Both the position numbers and the translations under genes were made by a program. DNA of 64,000 bases, taken from assembly GCA_001414345.1 (NCBI GenBank), contig LLCB01000086.1, forward strand, positions 62,001 to 126,000, read 5' to 3'. The notes under the pieces were generated by a model, which saw nothing but the letters and a program-made list of their open reading frames with translations, had not been told where the DNA came from and did not search any database. Positions 12,481 to 24,366 of the stretch are shown one piece after another. Within the stretch, counting starts at the first letter, position 1. Each line of letters starts with the position of its first letter. This DNA is from Hymenoscyphus infarciens (lineage: Eukaryota > Ascomycota > Leotiomycetes > Helotiales > Helotiaceae).

Positions 12481-13687
12481 AAAAACAAAGGCCTAGACTT
12501 TTCGATACTGAAATTATATCTTACAAGGTCTTAGGCAATCGTTCTATGTTTTAGGTAAATTTGCTTTCGTCGTAAGTACTTCTTACGGTCCACCTCAATA
12601 ATAGCTCAGGTAAGTATACTGAGATCGCTCGCACCGATGTACAGATGAGGCTGAGGCTTTGAAATATCGTGAACACTCATAGGAAGCTGCGGGGAAAAAA
12701 TTTCTTTAGAGCATTAGTGGTTTTCTTAACAGTCCTAGAGTCAGGTTTGACTCCGGCTTTTGACTTTGAAGATTTAAGAGATCATTTAGTATCGGACGGG
12801 CCTGGATATACTTGGCCGCACTATCGTCTCCAACTTCTTTTGGCAACATCTCAAGTAAGAGTACAGAGTCTGCTTACTAGCTGCAGTAACGAGTATGAAC
12901 AGTGCCATGTATATTTAATCCCCATCATTGGCTGATAGAAGTGACACGTTGACAGAAAGATCCTGTGCTACATTGCGAAATGGATGGCCGCCTTGCTCAT
13001 GTACAAAGTAGACATAGTGTGCTCGGAAAATAAACTTATAATCGACCTTCTCCTAAGAAGAGCTTGTTTTGGACCACACAATTGTGCACAGCCTAGAAGT
13101 GCACATAGAAAGCTCGCGACGTTTGTAATGCCGATAGCCTTCACTGTCATATTGATATCTCAGCTTCGTCAAGCTCTCTAGTGTTGAAAAGATTGGCCTG
13201 CTGCGGCTACAAAGCTTCCCGTCGATTTCTATGGTATACTTGAACTACTCCGACGATTCATGGATATGATTGTCCCACGTAACTGACTTACCAAACTTCT
13301 GCCCTCAAAAAGTAATTCAAGAATTCAAGAATTGAATCAAACTTGCCTGTCAATGAGTATTATTTAGGATTGCAGATGTAAGATAGCGAGAGTAGGTGAA
13401 GGAAATCAAACATAGATAGTAGAACAAAAAACACAATCCAAAATAGTCATCAATTCGTTTCAAACACCCCCCGCTAAAATATATAGCTAAATAGCTAAGG
13501 TAGTAGAAAAAATGATTCAATCGCTCGCCGGGGTAATCTCCATCTCTTCTTTAATAAAAAAAAACCAGCAACTCTCTCGCTCCTCTTTTACCCAAAAAAA
13601 TAGCCAGGCAAAAAGATTCCAAAAGAACAATCAAAAAAGGATGGTCGTGTACATCTTCGCTACTCTCGTCCTCCTTCTATAATCCTT
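12481..13687. other. Isochore boundary and downstream flank of the MIT gene
   Basis: Normal dinucleotide composition starts here. Short ORFs (12669-12935, 12984-13181) show no family resemblance and no plausible splicing partner. The last 250 bp before 13688 are A/T-tract rich and probably form the 3' UTR of the minus-strand gene. Confidence 0.5.
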
Positions 13688-16600
13688 TCATACAAGAACC
13701 CACTCACTTCCCCTCTTTATGAATTTGTCCAACAACAGGGAGATGTCTGTCAGAACAAAACGACAGATGTAAAAGCCAAAAAATTCAGCTGCGTGACGAG
13801 TACATAGTTCGAGGCCGACCTGGGTTTTGTCGGCGTGACGCAACCCTGGGTCTTCGACTTGGCGGGCTATTTGATCTGGAAATTTTGTTAGATAAACTAT
13901 TACAGAAACTCGGAGACAAAGAACCTACCAATAGCCTGCGCCGCATCGAACAGCCTCGCCAATGAACTCATATATTGCGCATTTGGTCCCGAAAATTGGA
14001 CCTCGCTGAGATCTCGCTTGGGAAATCGAACTTTGGCTAATGCCGTAGTGGTCATGGGTAGTGTACCCATCACCAAACCCTCTTTTGGTAAATCTGGTGG
14101 TGCCTGCTTATTCGCGTATGAGCCGGAAAGCGCAGCGGCGGAATTTTTCGATCTTAGCCTGCGCCAAGAAAATGAAGAAGACTTGCTCGAGTTGCTTGTA
14201 GCTTTGGACGTCGTGCTCTCGGCTTCTCCACCACCGGTTGCATCTTTGAACATGCCACCAGATCCCTGAACACCGACCTCATTTCCTAGCTTTTTTGTCA
14301 AAGTTGCCTGAACTTGTTCAAGAACACCTTCCAAGGATTGCATTTCTTCCAACACAGCATCAGCGTCGTATGTATCAACCCGAGACAGTTTCATCAGAGC
14401 AGCCGTTAGGAAATCGCAATTTGCAATCTTATCCTCTACACCTTTTATCTTGACACCTTTCACTCTCCAAACATCGCGTGGAACGAATAATTTGGTTGAA
14501 AGATAACCCCCTCGAGGATGCGCAATGGTTTGGTACAAAGCCCGCATCAGCCAGAAAGGCCGAAGTAGGGATTCCGTGGGACAAGGCTCGAGAGGAATTG
14601 GAGCGCTCGCGCCTGTATTTGGGCCCAAAGGATTAGGAGAAAGAGGGCTATCGGGCGATTGAATATCGCTCGCGAAAAGGTACAATCCTCCCGATGGTGC
14701 ATTCATTTTGTCCTTGAATGCAGACGCTATCGGTGTCGGTAATGTTGGGAGTGCAGGTATCCGGCCATTTGCATCTCTGGCAGTGAACAGAGGGTTTCCG
14801 GGGGTATTTGGTGAGATTTCAGATCCGTCATCAATATATGAGACTGACAAGTTGCGTCCCTTCATATTCTTCAGACTGGATGAGGAAAAGTTCTTGCGGA
14901 GACCATTCCTTGACGGGGCCCGAGCAGGCGACCCAGAACGAGGAAGTCCATTTTCAAGCTCATCCGAGATTGACTGTGTCAGCGTGGGTGTTGGAGGAGA
15001 TACAACCTCGTTTGGACCTAAAACGGAGAAACTGGACGAAGGCAACCGGTTTGATATTGTGAGAGGGGGTCGACTAGCTGATAAGGGTTGCCGAGGTGGG
15101 AGACCAGCGGTCTTCGGGTAAACTGCACTAGCCAAACCATTGTCCGGTATCCGTGGTGGTGGCATTGATGGTGGTTGTGATGATGGGTTCGATTGTGCGG
15201 TTTCGATTTTCAATTGTTTTGGATTTTGTCCAGAAAGCCTTCTACTCCGCACCCCTTGAGATGCAGGAGTGGAGGAAGGTTGATTCGAGGTATTCGGAGG
15301 AGGTGGTGGTGGAAGGGCACCCGTAGGTGGAGGGTTAGACGACGTTTTTGAATGGAGCGATGGTAGTTGGGGAACAAATGAAGATTCCGTGACTGTAGAA
15401 AGTGTAGTCCCGGCCGTCGTTGGATTCGACCCAATTGAACTGTTCCACCCAGAGGTTCTCCCCGAAAACCCACTGGAATCAGATTCACGAGGCAGGGCAG
15501 ACTTTGATTGTAAGCCAAACTCAAAGTCATCCATGACATACTCTCTCGTCATCTCTTCAAGCATTCGCTCTTCTTCTTCGGATTCATTGCCATAATTATC
15601 CCCCATGTTGCTTCGCGAGTCCTGGCTCAGCTGTCTTTTCTTTTCTCGCTCGCGAGCATTCATAATAGAGGCCTCTCGTTCGGTCTGGCGAACCCTCTCC
15701 TTGGCCATCTCTACTTTCCGTCGAACATTTGCAACGATGGCATCGTCGTCGTCGTCTTCGTCCACATCATCATCATAGTCGTAGCGATTCACACCCGGCC
15801 CATCCATAGGTTCAAATCCATCATCATAAGCTGCCTCGACAGCTGCATCCAATGCTGCGTCAAATTCAGCTTCTGTGGCACCGCTGGCTGCACGAATACG
15901 TTTCCTTCGAATTACCCTAGATGATGTTCTGGAATGAACTGAAGACGCAGCTGATCCTCCGGATTCATCGATCGTATCAAGCCATGACATAGATTCGTTG
16001 CTGGGTGCCCTAGCATGTCCTTTGGTATTGTTGTTAGAGGAATTACTAGTTTTATATAGGTCCGAGGGCGGTTGTCGAGAACGGGAGTTATTTGGTGATC
16101 CAAGCATCATAGGGGAGACTACACGGCGAGGTGATAATGGTGGTGGCATGTATATGCTCTCCATAGCGGGTGGGAGTTCAACCTTCATCTCCTTTACGCG
16201 ATCCCTCATTGGGGACTTGGACTGCGACCGCTCAATATTAGGATCTAAACCAAGCCTTCCTCCGTATTGACTCGCCTCGAAAGGCGATGGCATAAGTGAC
16301 TCTCTTCGAATCGGCAACTGTGACGTTGGTATTGATCGTGAACCCTGGGGATCTGCAATGTATGATTGATCATTTACAATTCGAGTAACAGTCGCAGTCT
16401 CTATGATTGGAACTTCATCTTCCTCATTGGGCGGCTGGAACTCGCCGGGCGGATAACTTTCGCTTTCGGGTCGTTGGGGTAATGCTTTTTCGTCGTCTTG
16501 CAGTTGAGGGGTAATTCGCCGTAGTTCGTTTATTCGGCTAGTATAGGTATTGCGCTAGAGTTGTTAGTTTGAAAACAAATGCAAGCCAGCAATTCCACTC

Positions 16601-17577
16601 ACAATTGCTTCGAGTTTCCGTTTATCCTCGTCCCCTGAACTCCGTGACATGACATGTTGTAATAATCCACATGCCTCTGAATACGCCTGCATGGCGCCCT
16701 CGAAATTTTGCGCATTGTCAAGGAGTACTGCAGTATTCGCCTTTTGCAGGGCCTTGGAGAGCATGGCTTTTTGTGATGGACCCTTTGAATTCCTATTTGA
16801 ACCACTTGTGCTAGCACTGCTTTTCTGCACCTGAGATCTGTGCCGCGAATGCCCTCTCGACCTGCGAAGTTCTTCTGACCCTTGCTCTTGACTTTCCCCC
16901 TCCTGACCGTTCGCATTCGAGGGAGCCGCGTTGAATGCGCGCGGTGTTGAGTCTTCCCAGGCCCTGCCAAAATAATCGGGAACCGTGGTTCGCACTGCGG
17001 CCGATATTAATCCTGCGGTTGAGGGGGAGGGGCTTCCAGGCCCGGTCAATAGGGACGATGCGTTTCTCGCAGACGTCTGCAAACTCGGCAGCGTCACAAT
17101 TGGCGGTAAAGCTAAAGAATTCCCAAAAGCTCGCTTTGGGGAACCGTATGCTGCTGCAGCTGGGTTTCGTTTTTCTGGGCTGGGATCGGCTCCAAGCAAA
17201 AAGGTCGTGGACCCTGATATCGACATGCGCCGTGTCGAGGAAGGAGGTCTCGGTTGTGATGAGTGAGAAGTGCCGCTTGAGACGGTAGATTTTGACCAGC
17301 GATTGAGATTCCCTACACCTTGGTTCATGCCAGAAAGGCTGGTGGAGCGGCGGTGGGCATATGATGAAGTCGCGCGGGAAGATTCAGGGGAGGATGCCGG
17401 GAATTGCAGTCGCGAGGCATTCTGGGGAGGAAGCGAAGAAAAGGGACCGGTCTGGCCGTGGGGTCTAGGTGAAGGACCTCTAGTCGACGTCGACGTCGAT
17501 GTGGGCGTGCGAGGATCTCGCAATACTGTGTTGGGAGATTGTTGGACTTGACGACGGTGAGGAAGCTCGGTGGACAT
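13688..17577 (-). CDS. MIT-domain protein, 1262 aa
   Basis: Three exons: 17577-16603, 16554-13929 and 13875-13688 (introns of 48 and 53 nt, the first with GTGAGT and CTAG, the second with GTAGGT and TTTCCAG); total 3789 nt. The start is the ATG at 17577; the frame upstream offers only a TTG. Residues about 268-340 form a MIT (microtubule interacting and trafficking) three-helix domain, with KALQKANTAVLLDNAQNFEG and, across intron 1, KLEAIRNTYTSRINELR. MIT domains bind ESCRT-III-type tails in endosomal sorting. The rest is mostly low-complexity Ser/Pro-rich sequence with an acidic patch, then a conserved-looking C-terminal block (LLRPFWLMRALYQTIAHPRGGYLSTK onward in part) that I cannot name. 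A role in membrane traffic is inference from the MIT domain only. It is the first gene next to the RIP island. Confidence 0.85.
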
Positions 17578-18657
17578 ATTGCAATCCTGCAATCGCAGGT
17601 GTGGAGGAGGATCCCCTGGCGCTTTTCGCTAGGTACTTCACGCTCCGGAGCTCATGCACCAGATGCAACAACCATAGAACTCCCGACCACGAGCTTCCGC
17701 ATGAGTGTCCTGCTTTGCTCGTAAAGCCTTCTTGGTAAGGCGTGCCGTGGCAATAACTCTGACAATCCAACAATTTAATCGCCCTCGCGGCCGGCGAACG
17801 CGATGCTAGCGAGAGTATACACAGCGAGGGGGGGTTGTTCCTATGGGAGGATCGATATGGATAATGGCGTGGGCGTAGGACGGAATGACCGTGCGGCGAG
17901 ACAGAGAGAGCACCACGGATCTACAGCGACGATGGCAAGAGGGAAGAGAGAAGAGAGAAGATAATCTGTTCAAGTCAGTATGAGGGTTAGAAAAGCCGTC
18001 GAGCGCCAGAGGGTAGTCGTGGTCGAGTAGCCTCAATGTTCAATGTTGATATCAACACCAACAACGGCCTCCACCACGATTTCCCTCCTAAAACCCGCAG
18101 TCCATGTGAACCAGATGATCAAGTCGTACCTCTGCCCGTCTGCGTGCACCACTCTGTCTTCTGCTTCCTCTTCGCCTTCCAAATCTTGCCTTGTTCCTCT
18201 TCCTTTCCTTTCCTGTTCCCAATTCCGGTCCTTCGGGTTATCGCCAATGGATCCTTGATATATATGCGCCTAAATCCTCCAGCCAAGCTGGTGGTGCCAA
18301 AAGCCCGGGGTGCAACGGCAGCCACCGATATCTTTGAGCAATCGTGGGTAGCACCGTTCCCCAATACTGGTATGCGGCGCGTCCTTCGTAGGAGGCGATT
18401 CGGGCTGGCGAACAAGTTCGAGGAGGGGAAGTGAGGGATGGTGTTGTTAAAACCAATTATGAAAGTCTTGTATGGGCTGGGAACAGGTACGCTGCAAATG
18501 CGCAGGTGCGTCCTTGGGCCTCGTAAAGCGGCATTCGAGGTACATGCGCTTTACATTTCTTCCCTTAGGCACAATAAGCACCTGCCTTGAATTCAAGGAA
18601 AACCCGGATTGATTATTCCAGACCCGAGTTGCTACTCCCAAAGTCTTTCTACATGAA

Positions 18658-18777
18658 AAAGACCCATCGCGAGTTCTACTACCATCTCGTTCTACTACCA
18701 TCGCGAGTTCTACTACCATCTCGTTCTACCACCATCTCGTTCTACCACCATCTCGTTCTACCACCATCTCTCTACCT
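18658..18777. repeat. 16-bp minisatellite
   Basis: Unit TTCTACCACCATCTCG, with variants TTCTACTACCATCTCG and TTCTACTACCATCGCGAG, in about six copies. No coding frame is implied. Confidence 0.85.
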
Positions 18778-19980
18778 TAATATCGAGATTCGAGATACAC
18801 AACGCCGCTTTCTCGACCTTGGACGTGCACAGAAAAAGGAGACAGGGCATCAGGGGTTAACACCACACTGCCGGAGACGTTCCCATGGTACACGCCATCG
18901 TCACTTTTGATTGGACATTAATCGTGTTTTGTGCCTTCCATTATTGGCAATAAGACTAGGCATATCAGACTATCTTCTTCAGTTTCTTCAATTTCTCCAG
19001 TTATAACTTCTTTTCTAACAAGTGTTGTCTTTCAGTTCCCCTTTCGTCAGAGACCTCGGTGATGCTGCTTCGCTGATCCACCGAGGAGAGCACGGAGCAT
19101 GGCATCGATTGAACAAGCACAGTGATCCACCCACGTGCGAGCACCAGTGCAGTGCGAGACCCATGTGGTACGGACCAACTTCCATTTCGTAATCGGCGCC
19201 CATCAGGATAGAAACAAATGGGCCTTTTCTCTATCCACCTATATCGAATGTTTCAGATAGTGTACTCGCTTCCCCGTGGGTGTAGATAATAAGGCCACCT
19301 TTTCCAACTTGCGAGTAAGTCCTTAGATCTACTCTTTTCTGTATAAATTTAATCACTGTCACGAGGAAAAGAGTACATTTGGTAGAAGAGAAATTGCGTA
19401 CGACAAAGGTTGCGACCATGAATAGAAACCTCCGAGGCGGACTGAAAATCGGATATAAATTCGCGGAACCAGTAGGTACTGGAGTGCTACATGCAATAGA
19501 CGCGAATCTGTCATGGGTTTGCTTAAGCTTTTCCCACTCCTTATTTATGCTAAAACCTGGCTAGAGGAATAGAGTTCTCCTGACCAAAATATTTTTAGAT
19601 CTTGGATATTCATGAGTTTTCCCTAAGGTGGATTGAGCAAAGCATCTGTAAATACAAGACATAGAGAGTCAGTAAGTTAGTAAAAAAAGGCCACTCGCTT
19701 ACTTACTACAGCGCACTCAAAAAATGTTGCCAAGAGCCCCCTATGTCTGGTGTCCTTCCTCTGCAACATCACATTTTGAGCATCTCGCAGCATGCAGTGT
19801 GCCTCATCGCAAAACCGTCACTTTTGGTGGAAACCCTTCGCTCCTACTCCCAACAGAGTCAGACAGATTTCCCACGCGCAGGGAAATGACCGGGTCACCA
19901 AACCAGCCGAAACATCGCCCCAGTCGGCTTTTGAGCTTCAGGCCGCTGTCACGGAGGTGGACATTCGAGGTGCTACCGTG

Positions 19981-20030
19981 CTACAGCCTACAGCCTACAG
20001 CCTACAGCCTACAGCCTACAGCCTACAGCA
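19981..20030. repeat. 7-bp tandem repeat
   Basis: TACAGCC repeated about six to seven times without interruption. The 7-bp period reads through all three frames. Confidence 0.9.
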
Positions 20031-21909
20031 TATGCAGGAACCAAAGAAAAAGACGATTCATTACTCAGGGGACAAACCGGTCATCTGCAGAACAAAACGT
20101 TTTCCCTTCGCCTCCCGCACTCCGTGTTTGTTTGGGAACAAGTATTACAAATCATTTTCTTGTCAAGTTGACAGCGCGCTGAATTCAACCCGGTAGAGTC
20201 GAGAACCCAAAATCCAGAGAAACAATTTCCATTTTGTTTCATTCTTCCCGCTTCCCTTTGCTTGTTTTTTTCCTTCCCTTGGAGCTCTGAAAATTCTCCG
20301 AGTCGCTGAGCACCTGCAAGGTCGACCTTTTTTGTCCCCCACGTGGAAGTGACACATCTCGAACAATGCCAACTATGGGGGGGATGGGGAATATGGGGAT
20401 GCCTTTCGAACTTCGATGGTTTCATCGTCGCCCTTTGCAACTCTGGAAGGCGCTCATCCGGTTGGAGAAGCGAGTCCCAAGCACCTCGACAGCTGCACTC
20501 GGGACCTGATGGTTCTCAAACAGTCATGTGATTAATCATGAGATATATGTTGGCAGTACCGTGTACGCACCTAGGTGGTACTACCGTACCTCTCCGGTAG
20601 ATACTTGTGGCTTTTGCCACTCACTCGGATCTTTTAGAACAGCCATGTCCTGACTTTAAGGGGTCACAGAAATTTAGAATAATGGCCGCTTTTACTGTCA
20701 ATCGTGAGAGTAACATTCAAGTAAATAGGATAGCTGGAGGGGGCAATCTCACCTCATCGATGTCTATCAAAGTCTATTCTGGAGATGTCAGCCTCGCCAC
20801 ATGTTGGAAGTTTGTCTCAATCGGTTGTTTTATAATCTTTTCATGTGCTTACCGATACGCCTCTCGGGTAAAATTGTCCTGCCTGTTCAAAAATTGGTGA
20901 GAACAGACGGCCATCTTTGGGACGTCACTTCTTTACTGATATATACTTTCCTCTGAATATGGCATCTGAAAATTAAAGTAGCGGGGAAGAAAGTGATAGT
21001 AAGTATTTGACTTTTGACAGATCAACCCGTACCGTAAATATCCGTTGGTGAAGGAAGTATATTTCCCCAAGCAATGGAGCATGACCGATATCTCGGGGTG
21101 TCGGTAAAGAAAGTTGCGGGTTGACGTCATGTCCTCCCCAAGAACGGATTTCGCATCGCTAAAAAACACCGACTCCAACACATCATGGTACCTATACAGC
21201 CTTAACGGTACTAAGCATCTTCTCTACTTGTAGTTGCCCAGATAAATTCATACGTCTCGCGAAATTAAGTTGCGAGCCTCTACTCCCTCTAGTAGTGCAT
21301 ATGCATTACAGCAATAATTAATCTGGACCTGCAGCAGTACATGTACGTACATAAACAGGACAGGACAGGACAGGACCCTCTCATGCGAGGTTCCCGTCCA
21401 TCGATCCATGCCGGGAGACCCGCGATACCAATTCTTGGCCTCCTTTTCACTTGATCTCGTGATATCTCCTCTTTCTAAGCGATTTCAATCACAGTCCATG
21501 ATACTCTCCGAAAGATCCGATATCAATAGCCTTTTACGGATATAAAGAAGAAACGAGCCGATTTTGAAACGTGGTTTTCTCGCGGATCGTCTCTTCATTG
21601 CTGACAACATACACAAAAAAGCCACAGCCGCTGTAGCCCTATTCCTGCAGCATCTGCCTCGTTTGTCAAACAATTACATGATACTGTAAGCGTGTTGGGA
21701 AGCCATCCTTCTGCCTAGAATAACAATTAATGAAATCTAGGAAACATCAGAGGTTTCTCGAAAGATATGAATTAGGTTCTTCTCAGATCATCGTGTCGTT
21801 CCACTTTAGGTATCCGAGCTTCACGTCGTGCAACCCGGAAAGTTTAGCCCTCTTCCTCTGGAAAAACTCCAAACATTCTCAGAGGCTTACGACCTTTCGA
21901 CATATCACG

Positions 21910-24366
21910 ATGGGTCGAACTTCATCCAAGAGACCCCCGGTCACGACGAATACATCTTCATCATTGGATGAAAAGTCAAACTCAATTGGCTCGTCAAAGT
22001 CAGATAGCCATCTGAGGGTCGAAACGGCAGCAACGTCTGCCAACTCCCGGAGGCCCAGATCACTAAAGGCGGCTCTCGACTCGGTTTCCTCGTCCAGAAC
22101 TCCCGAAAGTGGAAGTGAAGAAGATTACGATGCTCTGAAGCCAAATCCCTCAGCCATTGCTGTTGGTGGCAAAGGTGGTGGATATGAGGGGAAGGATGCG
22201 AAACCAAGTGTATGCAACTTCGATATGACTTCTAACAATCATCATACGATTACTGACAATTTCCTTAGGATAAAGATAAAATACCAGCAAAACGCAAGGG
22301 TAGATTTAGTGACATTGCTTTCACGCGATCATTTACCACATTCGATGGTCGTAACCCCGCAACCGCTGAAAGTCCCTTTCGTGGCTTCTTCAATCTTTTC
22401 TGGCTCAGTGTCGCAATTTTCATGTTACAATTATTTCTTGAAAACTGGCAAAATTATGGAAGTGTTCTTGGTGGTAATGAAATTATGAAAATTGCATTTC
22501 GGAGGGATGTAGTTGTCTTGTTATTCTCAAGCGCCGCTATGTGTCTCTCCCTTTTTTTTGGGATGCTTTTACAGAAAGCGATTTTGAAAGGCTACCTTAC
22601 TTGGAATGGAGCTGGTTGGATTATTCAAAGTGTAAGCCTTCTGCGTGGTTGTTTGAGAAATGGATGCTAAACACTTTCACATCAGGTTTGGGAAATAGTG
22701 TTTCTCGTATTGGTCATTGAGTGGACTGTAATTCGTTCATGGCCTTGGAGTCATTCGATTGCCTACACTTTACAGGTAATCTCCAATCTTCCCAATTTTT
22801 ATACGGAAAACTAACCAATATCAGGGACTGGTCATTCTTATGAAGCAACACAGGTATGTAAACTAATTCTATATTCGCGAGAACCCTCTTGTGAAAACTT
22901 CCAAATATAATTAATTCTTTACTAATATTCGGTCATCACAGTTATGCTTTCTGTAAGTGAACCTCACAACTTATTCCTCAATTGACATCCACTAATTCCA
23001 CGAAAGACAATGGCAACCTCTCGGAAGCATATTCAATGCGCAAGAAACTAGAGAAGAAGCTCAAAGAACTCGACAACATCGAGCCAGTCGCCACTCCCTC
23101 AGCAACTTCTCCAAGAATCTCATCCCTATCGACATCCTACTTGGATTCTCGACCAACAGCCTCAGACCTAATCAGCCGTCGCCAGGCGCTGAAAGACAAC
23201 TCCATGTCCGCGGACTCTAACATAAACCAAGTCCTCTCCGCCATCGCCTCAGGCGAACCCCTCGACATCGACCAAATCCAAGCCTTCTCCCGAATCATAA
23301 AATGGGAAATCTCAATCCTAAACGAAGACCTAAAGGGGAAATGTACAAACACAACCAACTACTATCCTCGCAATCTCACAACAGCAAATCTCTTCGATTT
23401 CACCGTCATCCCTACGTTAGTCTATGAATTAGAATATCCGCGTTCGGAAGCCGTGGATTGGAGTTATGCTTTGGAGAAAGGAGTTGCTACTTTGGGCATT
23501 ATTGCTATTATGAACACGCTTGCTCAGGCAAGGATTTATCCGGTTGTTGTGAGGGCTATTAATTTTAGAGAGACGCTGCCGGTTGTGGAGAGGTTGAAAG
23601 AGTTTCCGTTTATTTTGAATGATTTGGTATTTCCTTTTATTATGGAATATCTTTTGGTGAGTTTCTCAACGAGAAACCAGCTGTTGCTACTGGAACAAAA
23701 CTAACGTTCAGCGTAGACTTGGTATTTGATTTGGGAATGTGTATTGAACTTCATTGCCGAACTCACTTGCTTTGCTGATAGGTAAGCAACCCTCCCCCCT
23801 CTCAACTCCATTCTGCACAATGTACTGACTATCTCTCAACAGAGGATTCTGCAACGATTGGTGGAACGCGGTATCTTTCGAAAACTACGCCCGAGACTGG
23901 AACCGTCCAGTGTATGTATTTCGCATCACAATTTTCCACTACCACCCTCCTCTATCACTCCGTCCCACCCATCTTACAACCCCCACTCATCTCATATACC
24001 CATTTTCCATTTCCATTTCCCCTCTCCACTCCACTCTCTTCTTCTTCCCAAACTAACACGAGTATCAGACATCTCTTCCTCCTCCGCCACGTCTACAACT
24101 CCTCCATCTCCGCCCTCAAAGTCTCAAAATACTCAGCAACACTAATAACATTCTTCCTTTCCGCTGTTCTCCACGAAATGCTAATGGTCATCCTCTTTCA
24201 TCGCGTCAGAGGGTATCTCTTGTTGATGCAACTGAGTCAGTTGCCTTTAATTAGATTGGGTCGGACGAAATTTATGAGAAGACGTCCTGTTTGGGGCAAT
24301 TTGCTGCTTTGGTTTGGTCTTATCACTGGACCGGGGTTGCTGTGTAGTTTGTATTTGATTATTTAG
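21910..24366 (+). CDS. ARE2: Sterol O-acyltransferase (ACAT/ARE family, MBOAT), 624 aa
   Basis: Nine exons: 21910-22209, 22269-22631, 22686-22775, 22825-22853, 22942-22952, 23007-23656, 23717-23781, 23843-23911, 24069-24366; all junctions GT..AG, total 1875 nt. The enzyme esterifies sterols with fatty acyl-CoA in the ER for storage in lipid droplets. The family motif FYxDWWN appears here as FCNDWWN (residues 505-511), and the catalytic MBOAT histidine is H561 in SAVLHEM. Multiple hydrophobic segments flank these (e.g. DVVVLLFSSAAMCLSLFFG, LLLWFGLITGPGLLCSLYLI at the C terminus). The N-terminal 100 residues are Ser-rich and probably cytosolic. The frame is open upstream to 21730, but the ATG at 21910 begins the recognisable protein. 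Exon 5 is only 11 nt. ARE1 and ARE2 cannot be separated here. Confidence 0.93.

Larger units (their letters stand above)
17578..21909. other. 4.3-kb intergenic region
   Basis: Divergent space between the MIT gene and the sterol acyltransferase. The short ORFs lack ATG starts or family resemblance. It holds minisatellites at about 18658-18777 and 19981-20030 and a 5-bp AGGAC repeat at 21356-21376, and a 10-bp palindrome CACCTAGGTG near 20568. I see no gene I would defend. Confidence 0.5.

Noticed and set aside
12669..12935. 88-codon + strand frame at the isochore border
   Set aside because: No family resemblance, no splice partners, and composition of a boundary region.
18036..18456. Overlapping frames on both strands (up to 132 codons)
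   Set aside because: Low-complexity composition; the minus-strand versions begin at TTG; no recognisable domain.
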